From NCBI RefSeq assembly GCF_030272615.1, contig NC_081413.1:335276302-335336301 (forward strand): a stretch of DNA of 60,000 nucleotides, read 5' to 3'. Below the pieces are notes generated by a model that ran no database searches, was not told the DNA's origin, and saw only the letters and a list, made by a program, of their open reading frames with translations. The position numbers were made by a program, and so were the translations under genes. Of this stretch, positions 1-10,417 are shown piece after piece (positions within the stretch are counted from its first letter, which is position 1; each line of letters opens with the position of its first letter). This DNA comes from Cryptomeria japonica. Taxonomy: Eukaryota; Streptophyta; Pinopsida; Cupressales; Cupressaceae.

Positions 1-1
1 C

Positions 2-1545
2 AAGTTGCCAGTGGAGTCGTATGGAAAAGGGTTTACTATACTGCAGAAAAAGGGATATGATGGCTGTAGTGGTTTGGGCCCTGACAAGAAAGGAAGACTA
101 GAACCTATTATACCTAAGATGTGACATCCAACTTTAGGGTTAGGTTTTGTACCATTGCGAATTGGAACCTCATCTACCAAAGTGACCACGTGTGGAAAGG
201 GGCATGACTCTGATGATGAAACAACACCCGAGGATACCCAACCTGAAACTGATTCCAATGAATGGGAGTGGAGTTCTTTTTTTTCTAGCTCCTATGCCCT
301 TCAAAATGTTTTCCTTGACCTTGATGATTTGCCCATGGAAGATAAACATGAAATAACTTCCCCTCCCAAAACATGTCCTAATGCTTGGATAGAGTCATTC
401 TGGGACCCAAGCTCAGAATCAAATACGAGCAGTTCAGATAGTGATACCATAGAAATTTCTATTCTTACCATCTCGGCCCTAACTCTCCTTGAAACCGATG
501 CTGACATGCCCCTCGTCTATCCATAGCTTATCCAACATGACCAACAAGAACCACTCACATTGGATTGTTTTCAAAATGATGAAGCAATTGTAGAATTCCT
601 TGGACTACGGGAAGGCATACCACAAGGTGATCATAAGGTAGGATTTACTATTGATTTGGATTCCACAACATATTTTGGGGAGTCAACTACATCTTCTAGT
701 CATAAAAATGAAAAAGAAAAAGCAAAAGTAAAAAATCAAAAGAATGGGTCTTTGAGTGAAAATCGTAAGGCACTCTCTGACCATACAAAAGTAAAAATAA
801 AAGGCGTACCTGCGGGTGAAAACCTCTCTGAGGCGCCCAAAGGTGGAAGATTGGACACACCCCTATCAAGTCAGGATAAATCAACATTGCTTGTGGAAAT
901 GACCGAAGAGATAAATTTGGGTATACCTAACAACCCTAAGGTCATTCATTTCGCTGCTTCTCTATCAAAACAAGAAAAGATAGATTTTGCCAATTTCTTT
1001 CTCAAGAAGAAGATTAGTTTTGTATGGTCTTATGCAGATATGCCTAGCCTTGATCTAGAATTAGTCCTTCATCACTTGCCATTAAAACCAGATGCCAAGC
1101 CCCTCAAACAAAAACTCAGAAAGATGCATCCCCAGGTGGCTCTCTTAGTCAAAGTAGAACTCAAAAAATTATTAGATGTGTGGGCTTTATCAGACCAATT
1201 GATTATTCAGATTGGATTTCAAATTTGGTACCAGTTAGCAAAGTAACTGGGGGCATAAGAATTTATACATATTTTAGGGATCTCAATAAAGCATGCCCTA
1301 AAGATGACTTTCCACTACCGAATATAGACATCATAGTTGACATGACTGTCAGTTATGAGATGCTATCATTGATGGATGGTTTTTCCAGATATAATCAAAT
1401 TCGCATTGCTCCTAAAGATCAACATAAGACTGCCTTCACATGTGCTTGGGGTGCCTACTGCTGGAATGTGATGCCTTTTGGCCTTAAAAATGCTGGAGCA
1501 ACATATCAAAGAGCTATGACAACAATTTTCCATGATTTTATGCAA
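2..1545 (+). pseudogene. gypsy pol remnant: G-patch-like segment, acidic linker, reverse transcriptase N-terminal half
   Basis: One reading frame runs from base 2 to about 1180 with two in-frame stops (TGA 122-124, TAG 524-526). It starts with a glycine-rich stretch (GYDGCSGLGPDKKG) like the G-patch of some plant gypsy polyproteins, then an acidic Ser/Asp/Glu-rich linker and the approach to the RT (KPLKQKLRKMHP). Near 1176-1182 an apparent 2-nt slip in GTGTG moves the frame. RT continues as LLDV / GFIRPIDYSDW, then YFRDLNKACPKDDFPLP, DGFSRYNQI and PFGLKNAGATYQRAM. It stops at 1545, before the expected YxDD active site, so the catalytic core is incomplete. The known role of the family is reverse transcription of the element RNA in virus-like particles; this copy cannot do that. 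No expression signal is visible. Confidence 0.8.
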
Positions 1546-2470
1546 GTGTGTAGTCCCTATTGATACATCCTACCTCTCTCCAAACTGTCGTCTAACTCTC
1601 TCTGGCAGATACATCTCAATCACTCTTTGGCGATTCACTGGTCGCCCAATCAGGTATCTCTCCTATCTGCAATACGGTAGCTCATCACTATCATCTGACC
1701 ATCCAGGGCAATCATGATATGGCCTCCATGTGAAATCTCTCAACCTGTCTAGCTCATGTTGCCAATACAATATGTATCCGAATGGACCCTGTCTTAGCGC
1801 TCCCCTATAGCAGTACACATATGGTCGATGTGGTACTACCTGTCTCTCTGCAATCGGCCGACATATGGCTATGTGCTCAAATGCCCATACCTGTAAAAGT
1901 GTGACCCCACAACTCAAAGTCTGTACCCTCTTATATGCTATCTGATGCAACTGAAAATATAGCATGGCAAGCACACATGGTCCCCATGCGTATACAGTCC
2001 CCTCTATCACCATCCACTCTAGCACTCTTCCCCATCCAATAGGGAATCCATGTCCTCGTCTGTCACCTGCTAATAGGCATGCCATAACCACTTCTATCAC
2101 CACATATCACTGATCATACTCTGTTGCCATGGTCTCCCAACGGATCTCCCTCTCTATGATATCAAGGTCATCTATGTCACACTCGAATAATCTACATAAA
2201 GAGTCTCTCCCTATCACTAGGTCGTACACTACCATCTCCCCATGAATCAAAATGTGGAGGATACACCACACGTCCTCTAGTGTCACAGTCGCCTCTGCAG
2301 TCGAAAGATGGAACGAGGACGTCTCTGAATGCCATCACTTGGCCAATGCGGTGAGAAGTCCTGTGTTTTCCCTAATCTTGGGCATGTACGTAATATAGTA
2401 TAATCCAAGTCTTGCTAATGTATCTTTGTCCGTACTCCTGAGTTTGTGTCACAACATGAAGTAGTCGGGT
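1546..2470 (-). pseudogene. plant mobile domain (PMD, aminotransferase-like) gene, antisense inside element A
   Basis: Read on the minus strand, residues follow the PMD family (PF10536; MAIN/MAIL-like proteins and transposon-borne relatives). An N-terminal block resembles LLTALAK.WHSETSSFHL and TLEDVWCIL. The central block is WGRVLEWM, AWGPCVLAMLYFQLHQIA and LLQVWAFEHIAICRP, and a C-terminal piece ends ERVRRQFGE. Stops interrupt the reading, for example near 2330, 2110 and 1660. It lies opposite to the pol strand and ends at the junction where RT is also truncated, so a deletion probably removed the C-terminus of PMD together with the 3' half of pol. Plant PMD proteins are implicated in gene and TE silencing, and PMD genes are also carried by transposons; what the domain does for a retroelement is not known to me. 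Gene status in this copy: dead. Confidence 0.75.
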
Positions 2471-3325
2471 CTGTTCTCTCATGCGATCAATGGATATTGT
2501 CGACTCTGCATCACAATTGGGGCACAATTTGTCAATTTTAGGGTTTTCTCCTAAGGGTTGTATTTCCTTGTTTCATGCACCAATCAGGGTTTTTCTTATC
2601 TATTTTGACCTATCCTACCCTTATCCCTCTTCTCAGGATCATTTGCGTGTTGCTTTCGGTCAAATTAGTGTCCTAAGTGTACAATTGTGCTTGTGTACCC
2701 TATCTTGCACCTGTGCAGCATCAAGTTGTGCCTATGTGCCTTACACAGGTGCAGAACCTATTTATATAGGCGCAGAATGTGCCCACATAGGCACAGGTAT
2801 GCCTTTTTCCCTCCCCTGTGGGCCCTGCAATATCCCTCAATCAAGCAAAATGCATGAAATTGAACATATGGGTTTTTGAGCTACATACCGCTGCTCCCAC
2901 ATCATTCAGTTGTCTGTAGGTGCATACACATTCCCCAAGGTGATCTGCCATTGGAATGTTCACCATCTCTCTGCAAGGGTCCTTTTTCCTAAGCAACAAC
3001 TCCTCCACTTTGGCCAGTGCAAATGAACTCTTTTCCTTCTCCTTGTCTCTTATATAGATCTTTGTTAGTACCTAGATGGATGTGCATGCTCTCCATCTTA
3101 TGATGGTCATGGTCTTTTGCACCTTCCACTACTTGTCCTTTGTACATCCAACCTTCAATTTTTGATCTGTTCTAATTTGTCATCTTCTATCATTCTTATC
3201 GATCACTTGGCCTCTTTTCTGGATTTTTCCGACCAATTCCTCGAGGGTGCATGCATATGTTATTGTTATTGTCTGGGGCATTTTCATTATTGTTCTTTGA
3301 AACAACGCTTAGAATCGCATTGTCT
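2471..3325. other. non-coding 3' internal region of element A
   Basis: This lies between the antisense PMD gene and the polypurine tract. No convincing coding signal is present; an open stretch on the plus strand at 2481-2879 has no family resemblance. Around 2690-2800 there are loosely repeated GTGCC/CACAGGTGCAGAA words. The last ~45 bp resemble the matching position in the element at 10010-16499 (TCTTTGAA.CAA.GC, then CAAAGAGGGG), which supports a common origin of the two elements. Confidence 0.5.
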
Positions 3326-3340
3326 CAAAGAGGGGCAAAA
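3326..3340 (+). promoter_or_regulatory. polypurine tract of element A
   Basis: CAAAGAGGGGCAAAA directly precedes TGTAGACATC. The same layout (AAAGAGGGGAAAA then TGTAATACCC) occurs at 15489-15502. This is the expected priming site for plus-strand synthesis, right before the 3' LTR. Confidence 0.75.
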
Positions 3341-3723
3341 TGTAGACATCTAAAAATGGTCAATGCTTGTGAAGTCATACTTTAACATTAGCGCATTGCC
3401 TTATTTTAGGGTTCTTGCATTGCATTAACATTTCTTTTGTGTTGCGCACTTGGTCTTTATCATTTGGGAGCATTGAGTCCTTCTTCTGCATTCCTCATTT
3501 TTATCGCTTTCGAATTAGGTCTTGTCGATAGCAATCTTCAGTCATGATTTTGGTCAATCTTATCCTGTCGCATCATGGGGCGTGCTCATTTATCATCATT
3601 TTGGACATCGTCAATCCTAATCAATGATAGAATTAGGGTTTTGTCCTCTTGTCAATCTTTCAATCATCTTTAGCTTGTTTGTAATCATTTGCGATTATCA
3701 ACTTGTCAATCTCGTCATTTTGT

Positions 3724-3862
3724 GATCGATTCGTCATCGATCCTTGTCCTTGTGAATCTTGTCATTATGCGATCGATTCATCATCGATCCTTGTCCTTTT
3801 CAATGATGTCAATTTGGATCGATTAGTCATTGTTCCTTGTCAATTGGCACCTATCAATTTGA
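3724..3862 (+). repeat. ~47-bp tandem repeat, three degenerate copies, inside LTR A
   Basis: Copies begin with GATCGATT at 3724, 3771 and 3817 (spacing 47 and 46 bp). They share GATCGATTCGTCATCGATCC followed by TTGTCCTT; the third copy is the most diverged. It lies in the U3 part, about 0.5 kb upstream of the TATA box, where enhancer-like duplications are common in plant LTRs. A regulatory role is inference. Confidence 0.75.
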
Positions 3863-4379
3863 TCTCCTTGTCAATCTTGGTCAATTTGTCATTGATTTTT
3901 GTCAACCAATCTCAATCATTTATCAACATTGGTCCTTTGTCAATTAGAATCATGATCGAACCTACATTAATTTCTTGTTGTCTTGACCTAATTCCTTGTC
4001 CTCTTATTTCTAGGGTTTTATGGTTTGTTCATTTAATCCTTTTCTTCTTCTTTATGGGTTAAATAAATCTATTTATTTAGTCCTAGGTCTCTTTCATGAA
4101 TTAATTAATGAATGAAAACCTATTAATTAATTCACCTAATTTCTATTTTATCTTTTTCCTCAATTTTCTAATTTGCTAATTTCTCCTAATTCCTAATTTC
4201 TATTTCTACTTCACTTTTGTCATAATTTGTCATGCATCTTGCATAGCAACTTGCCATAATTTGTGCATAATTTGTCATACTCCTTGCATAGCAAATTGTC
4301 ATTTGTCAAAATGTTGTCATTCTTGATTTAAATTTCCTTTCAAATCTCTTCATGCTAATCTTGTCCTCTCTCCAATTTG

Positions 4380-4391
4380 TCTATAAATTGG
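4380..4391 (+). promoter_or_regulatory. TATA-like core promoter in LTR A
   Basis: TCTATAAATTGG, preceded by a pyrimidine-rich stretch. The same box with the same flanks is found on the minus strand in the inserted LTR fragment around 37180, so it is a conserved family feature. Confidence 0.55.
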
Positions 4392-4740
4392 ATGCGTTTC
4401 TTCAATCAAGAGAGGAATAAATCAATCACATTTTATCAATCAATCACATTTTCGAGTAACCTTACGCTACGAATTTCATCTCTCAACAACTTGCTTTCCA
4501 CATGCATTTTGCACTTGTAGGTGAGATCCACATCAAATTTGAAGGTGAAAGAAGAACAATGGAGCCACATGAAGGAGATATCTGCGTCGGTTTGCTTCAA
4601 TTTCAATCAATTTGAATATCTTGTCTTTATGTCTTCATTGATTGGATTAGGATTGCTTTCATTGCAGTTTTAGGTTTTGTGATTGTCCTAATTGCTATTT
4701 GTTTTGATGCTTCCCAATTTCCTGATCTACATTTTTGGTG

Positions 4741-7700
4741 AACAGACATAAAGATTACTGAGATGACAGACATAAAGATAATCATTACAGAGGACACCGA
4801 GACTTCAGAAGAAGAGACAGAAAGACATGTTTAATAGCTAATGAGTAATCTAATGATGATAAATCAGATGAGACTAATACAGAGGAAGTAGTTTATGTGG
4901 CTATCAAAGATGGATCAAATGAAGAAAGGTATGAAGAAAAAGCCCTAATATCTCACATAAACACTAATGATTCTTGGATTATAGATGGTGGATGCTCACA
5001 TCATATGACAGGAGATAAGCACAGGTTTGTTATATTAGAAGATTATGATGGAGGCTATGTTAGATTTGGTAACGATGCACCATGTCCAGTGAAAGGTAAA
5101 GGATCTATAACACTTCTTGACAATGCAAGATGCAATGATGTTTATTGGGTTGAAGGTTTGAAATACAATTTGTTAAGTGTAGCACAACTAAACAACATAG
5201 GTTACCGAATAGAATTTCAGAAAGGAATTGTCAAAGTTCATGACAAGAATGGAAAGTTAGCTACTACCAGGACACAAACAAATGGTAACATATTTCACCT
5301 TGACTCAACTCGTAACAAGTGTTTGCATGCAAAGATAGATAATACCTGGTTATGGCATAAAAGGTTTTGTCTTGTAAATTCTGATAATCTGATCAAAATA
5401 AGTAAGAAGCACCGAGTAAGAGGTCTACTGAGTCTTGAAAAGCCTAAGAATGGTATGTGTCGAGGATGCCAGATGGGTGAGATCACAAGATCAAGCTTTA
5501 CAAGTAAGTCTTACACTTCTAAGGGAATTTTAGATCAAGTGCACACCGATCTTTGTGGTCCTATGAAAGTTCAAAGTTATTATGGTGATAAATATTTCAT
5601 ATTATTTGTGGATGATGATTCAAGGATGATGTTAGTAATGTTTTTGAAAGAAAAATTAGAAGCTTTTCAAATGTTTAAATGGTACAAGGAAAGAGTTTAA
5701 AATGAAATAGGAAGACAACTGAAATGTCTTAGATCAGATAGAGGAGGAGAGTTCACATCTGATGAGTTCAACTTATTCTGCAATGATCATGGTATTAAAA
5801 GACAAGTCTCTCCACCGAAAACTCCACAACAGAATGGAATAGATGAGAGAAGAAACAGATCTATTGTGGATTGTGCTAGAACACTGATGATTGAAAAGAA
5901 GATACCACAAACATTTTGGAGAGAAGCAATAAGCACAATAGTTTACACCTTGAACCAAGTACAATTGAAGAAAGGTACTTTGAAGACACCATATGAAATC
6001 TGGTATGATAAGAGACCTAATATAAGTTATTTTTAAATCTTTGGAAGTAGATGCTATGTTCACAAAGATGATAGAAATGGAAAGTTTGATCAGAAGAGTG
6101 AAGAAGGAACATTTCTAGGTTATTCTTCTAGAAGCAAAGCATGTAAATGTCTGATCAAATCATCTAACGAAATAGTAGAAAGTGCAAATGTGAAAATTGA
6201 TGAATTTGTAGAAAGAAATGATGAAGGAAATTCCAAGGAACCAAAAGACTATGATGAATTTGTCTATGTTCAACTGAGAAGTCTTACCGAGAAGACTGTT
6301 GAAGAAAATGAAGAGAATATCCAGTTACTGAGTGATGAAGAAGATCATACAGAGCCTACTGAGCCTTTATTAACCAAGTATGTCAGAAGACATCATGCAC
6401 CAAGTTAGATTACAGGAGATATGGATGATCCAGTGATGAGAAGGAACAAATTGAGGCAAAACACATGTTTGATATCTGAATTTGAACCGAGAATAGTGAA
6501 AGAGGTATTTAACAATGAAGATTGGATAAATGCTATGACAAGAGAGATTGATCAAATCAAGAAGAATGACACATGGACACTAATCCCAAGACCAAAGGAC
6601 AAAAATGTAATCGGTACAAAGTCGATTTTCCAAAACAAGCTAAATGAAAAAGGAGAGGTCATTTGAAACAAAGCAAGACTAGTTTGCAAAAGTTATGCTC
6701 AAGAAGAAGGAATTGATTGTGGTGAAACTTTTGCACCTATTGCTAGACTTGAAGGAGTAAGAACATTGTTGGCATATGCTGCTTTCAAAAATTTCAAGGT
6801 ATATCAAATGGATGTCAAATCTGCATTTCTGAATGGAATTTTAGAAGAAGAAGTTTTTATGGAACAACCTAAAGGATTTGTTGAAGACAAGAATAACGAT
6901 CAGGTATGTAAATTGAACAAAGCTTTATATGGTTTGAAACAAGCACCTAGAGCATGGTATGAAAGATTGCACTCTTATTTGATTAAGATTGGTTTTATAA
7001 GGACAAGTGAGAACAACAATATGTACATGAAGAATGATGAAAATGGAATACTGATCTCAGCCATATTTGTTGATGATATTATATTTTGTGGAAATGACTC
7101 TTTATGCAAGAAATTTGGAAATGAAATGAGAAAATAATTTGAGATGTCATTAATCGGTGAGATAATGTATTTTATAGGTTTATAGATACTGCAAATGAAA
7201 AATGAGATTTTAATTACTCAATCCAAGTACATAAAGGAAATCTTGAAGAAATTTGGAATGGAGGATTCAAAACCAGTAAGTACTCCTATGACTACCAACT
7301 GTAAATTATCAAAGAATGATGAATCTGCATCTGTTGATGAGACACTTTACCGATCCATGATTGGAAAACTTCAATATGTTGTTCACAGTAGACCAGACAT
7401 AGCACATGCAATGGGTATAGTTGCAAGATTCTCTGCAGATCCTAAGGAAACACACATGACAACAATCAAAAGAATCTTTAGATACTTGAAAGGCACTGAG
7501 GATTATGACTTAGTATATCAGGAAGGAAATGATTTTGATTTAAAAGTTTATACTGATGTTGATTGGGCAAGCAACATTGATGATAGAAAAAGCACAAGTG
7601 GAGGAGCTTTCTTTTTAGGAGAAAGACTAGTGAGTTGGCTTAGCAAGAAACAAGGATGTGTTTCACAGTCAACAACAGAAGCTGAATACGTTGCTGCAAC

Positions 7701-8019
7701 ATTGAATTGTACCAACATTGCATTGATCAAACAATTTTTGGAAGGTATAAATGAGAAAGTTACCGAGCCAGTAACTATATTCTGTGACAATACCAATGCC
7801 ATTAATATTTCAAGGAATCCTGTTATGCACTCTAAGACAAAGCACATCTCTATCAAACATCATTATCTTAGAGAAGAAGCTCAAGAGAAGAAAGTGGTGT
7901 TGGAGTATGTTAGCACAAAGGAACAAATAGCAGATATCTTCACCAAGCCACTACCAAGGGACACTTTTGAATATCTCAGAAGTAAGTTAGGGGTCCTACC
8001 CCTATCTTCTACTCACTAA
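4741..8019 (+). pseudogene. copia gag tail-protease-integrase-RT-RNase H polyprotein, single frame with about eight stops
   Basis: One frame runs from 4741 to the terminal TAA at 8017-8019 without a frameshift; internal stops include 5698, 6034, 6406, 6664, 7135 and 7183. Domains in order: basic gag tail (4741-4840); protease WIIDGGCSHHMTG (the usual DSG is DGG); pre-integrase block WLWHKRF...CRGCQMG; integrase with HTDLCGP, RSDRGGEF and the ER(R)NRS block keeping the catalytic Glu; RT with [24 protein letters not shown] and an FVDD box; RNase H with YTDVDWA, STTEAEYVA, CDNTNAI and the terminal IADIFTKPLPR. The missing gag and PBS, and the stops, make it inactive. Copia pol normally makes protease, integrase and RT/RNase H for copy-and-paste movement. 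Confidence 0.9.
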
Positions 8020-8454
8020 CCGAGTTCGGTGAAAGCATTAATCCGATGACTCTATCGAATATCTTTTGGGAGTTGATGCTGATTTATACACTTTAGGATG
8101 TTTTCTAAAGGTGTACAAGAATTATTACAGGAAATAATACAGGAAACAGGAATTGAAGAAAAAATTCTCTGACCGAAACTGAATTGATACACAACAGCAG
8201 GAAATCACTTCATACAGACAGAAATTATGTTTTAGTTCTTTACTTTTTGGCATTGTTGTCAAAGGGGGAGAAGACTAATATCGGGGGAGAAGACTAAAAG
8301 AAAAATGAGAAGACTACATATTGGAAAGAAGACTGAAGAAAATAGGAGAAGTCTAATGTATGGGGGAGAGCATTTCAGCATTTCAGAATCACAGCAATCC
8401 GAATCGTTTAAGGTCAAATGAATTGGTTTTTCCATCAATGCCAAAGGGGGAGAT
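8020..8454 (+). repeat. 3' untranslated region of copia 1 with GAGAAGACTA repeats and polypurine tract
   Basis: Between the RNase H stop and the LTR, the word GGAGAAGACTA or close variants recurs about six times from 8267 to 8360 (GGGGGAGAAGACTAA, ATGAGAAGACTAC, AAAGAAGACTGAA, AGGAGAAGTCTAA). The final purine run CCAAAGGGGGAGAT (8441-8454) directly precedes the LTR and is the likely plus-strand primer. The repeated GGGGGAG words look like spare or duplicated polypurine tracts. Confidence 0.6.
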
Positions 8455-9981
8455 TGTTGGCAATATAGCATTATAAAAGACAATGAAAGATTTTTGGCAT
8501 TTCATAAGGATATTGAGAAGGTTGTTGATGATTATGGATATAACTGATTAAGGATGTTTACTGTCTTGATATTATTCTTTTGTCTTTAATGTCAAGAAAT
8601 TGATTTTCTAATTTAGTATAATGTTGCCATATCTTGAGAAGTATGATTTGAAGAATATAAAGATGTCGGTAAAAGACACAGGAAAGAATATGATGGATAA
8701 GGGGATGAATAAGGTATTCAATGGGCAACTATTACTGAGTCAGACAATGATGAGATCATGATGTTATAGATTGTTTTAACATCATACATATGTTGTAAAT
8801 TGTAAAGGTTAATACTATACTATGTTATCAAGCAAAGAATCTAATCGGTAAACCCTAAGGAACCTAGTCAGTAAACCCTAAGGTTATCCATATCAGTTAA
8901 TGAAGGCGAAATGTCTACCGAGTGAAGTTTAGTATTTACCTAGTTGTTACCGAGTTGTAATCGAGCTATAACAGAATGCATTAAATGTTTGCATGCGTTA
9001 TTTAATGAAGGAAGCTGATGAGCTGGAACTGATTGAATGATTGGTATTCTGTTAATATAGTTTGTTAATGAATCTAAGGCAATAGAAAGTCGGCATGAAG
9101 ATCTACAACGTAGATTGAACTGCAAGACCCTGGCACAAGTTCCAAGTAATATATGCAAGTTCCTAGGCGGGGTAAAAAGTTTTCAGATCGAAAGATGCAT
9201 TGAACCTGGACAAGATCAAAGATCTGATGGCTATGATTGATCATGGGAGATGTGATCAAGGAGATTAAGCGGTTACCTAATTGTTTATAAATAGGAAATT
9301 GTTGATAAACAATGTATGCAGGCAAGTGTATGCACAGGGATGCTACATAGTGATTACCGAGCATAGAAGCTTGAAGACCTGTTTGAATAAAAGAGTATAG
9401 AAGCCGAGCAGAAGGAAAAGATTAGTTCTATGTCTAGATTGTATTGAACAAATAAGAATCTACTTTAGCATTTTAGATGTGAAGTTGTAGATAGATTTTA
9501 TTACTGTTATTTTGTGAAAGTGACAGAAAATCTCTTAACTGAGTTGACTTAATAATCTTATTTGTAAAACCCTCTAGAAAGGTGACATTCTGATTGAGTT
9601 TTTGAAATCCTTTAACAAGGTCACTTCTAACAAGGTGAAGATCCTAACAGATCTGAGGGAAATTCCTTAACCGGGTCACATCTAGCAATGTGTTTATAAT
9701 CTTTAACAGGATTTGCTTTTAACCGAGCATACTCTAGAAGAGTATATTTCTTAGTGGGTCCAAAATCCCACAATGGTTTTTCCCTATTTGGGTTTCCACG
9801 TTAAATCTGGTGTTATGAGGTTTATGATGTTTATATTCTTTTGAGTTTGCATGTTTAACAGTTTTGGTTAGATTACTGAAATATATGTTACCGAGGTTGA
9901 ATCTGATGTTTTTATGGAAGATTAAGTTTGAATGATTCACCCCCCCCTCTCATCTTGTTGGCTATTGGATCTATACTTATA
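8455..9981 (+). repeat. LTR of copia 1 (~1.5 kb)
   Basis: It begins TGTTGGCAAT after a purine-rich tract. A TATA-like box (TTTATAAATA, 9284-9293) is followed by a transcribed-region layout shared with the other copia LTRs here: short CTTTAACnGGnTnA repeats (9595-9730), CCCACAATGGTTTTTCCC...GGGTTTCCACGTT, and a C-run (CACCCCCCCCTCTC) near the end. The exact 3' edge is uncertain by about 10 bp. Confidence 0.7.
9284..9293 (+). promoter_or_regulatory. TATA-like box in copia 1 LTR
   Basis: TTTATAAATA in the middle of the LTR, in the position where the other copia LTRs of the window have theirs (25866, 31724, 46836, 51209). Confidence 0.45.
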
Positions 9982-10009
9982 TTAAGTATCAGAACTATCA
10001 TTCTTACAT

Positions 10010-10417
10010 GGTCTTGTTACTGATGAAGATCATAGAATATCTAGATTGCAAGAACTCAAATTGTTGGATGAACGTCGGCAAGTGGCATTTGATAATCTCA
10101 GAGTATATCAAAAGAGAATGTCCAGAGGATATAACAAGAAAGTTAGACAAAAAGAATTTCAGGTTGGTGACCTAGTCCTAAGAGAAAATCTTAAAAATCA
10201 CCAGTTTTGAGACAACAAAGGGAAGTTTGAACCCAACTGGTTGTGTCCCTACATCGTTATTGCAGTATTCGGCTTTGGTGCCTATCAACTCTCAAATTCA
10301 GAAGGAGAACAACTCTGTGAACTAATTAACACCATCCACTTGAAGAAATTATTCGCTTGGAATTCTCTGTGCCATCAACATGTACAACTGAAAAAAGTCC
10401 TAAATAAAATAAAATAA
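10010..10417 (+). pseudogene. gypsy integrase C-terminal domain
   Basis: The frame reads through the typical gypsy integrase tail: RLQELKLLDERRQVAFDNL, YQKRMSRGYNKKVR, FQVGDLVLRENLK, then one in-frame TGA (10208-10210), then FEPNWLCPYIVI, FGAYQLSNSEGEQL and NTIHLKKLF. This matches the post-DDE region of Tat/Athila-type integrases, where GDLVL and the W.GPY-type block form the C-terminal DNA-binding fold; the Gly of GPY is Cys here (LCPYIV). The catalytic core upstream is absent. It ends at TAA 10415-10417, in A-rich sequence. The integrase inserts element cDNA into the genome; this piece is only a fossil. Confidence 0.8.

Larger units (their letters stand above)
1..4731 (+). mobile_element. 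Ty3/gypsy (Tat-like) element A, 3' portion with antisense PMD gene
   Basis: In order the element has a sense pol remnant, an antisense plant mobile domain remnant, a purine-rich tract (3326-3340) and an LTR starting TGTAGACATC at 3341. The left end lies outside the window. The right end is placed at ...CTACA (4731), followed by TTTTTGGTGAACA, where copia 1 begins. The Tat-like assignment rests on the RT sequence and on the PMD-antisense, PPT, LTR order, which is repeated in the element at 10010-16499. Integrase and RNase H are missing, so this copy is internally deleted. Confidence 0.75.
3341..4731 (+). repeat. LTR of element A (1.39 kb)
   Basis: It starts with TG after the polypurine tract and is taken to end at CTACA (4731). 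It holds a TATA-like box (4380-4391), a ~47-bp tandem repeat (3724-3862) and a region rich in CATAATTTGTCAT words (4225-4320). Its promoter-proximal half is closely matched, in inverse orientation, by the insertion at 36812-37405: both share CTATAAATTGGAT and GCACTTGTAGGTGAGATCC. The other LTR copy is not in the window. Confidence 0.7.
4738..9981 (+). mobile_element. Ty1/copia element 1, 5'-truncated
   Basis: The element lacks its 5' LTR and most of gag. It starts at the boundary with LTR A, inside the basic gag tail, carries one long pol frame, a purine-rich 3' region and an LTR beginning TGTTGGCAAT at 8455. After the LTR, ATTAAGTATCAGAAC (9982) looks like a decayed copia PBS (compare TGGTATCAGAGC), so this LTR may once have been a 5' LTR as well. 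No TSD was found. Confidence 0.75.

Noticed and set aside
2481-2879. 132-codon open frame on the plus strand
   Set aside because: No resemblance to any family; lies in the 3' non-coding part of element A.
8848-8883. Two TAAACCCTAAGG words resembling plant telomere repeats
   Set aside because: Only two copies, 23 bp apart, inside a copia LTR, not in a tandem TTTAGGG array.
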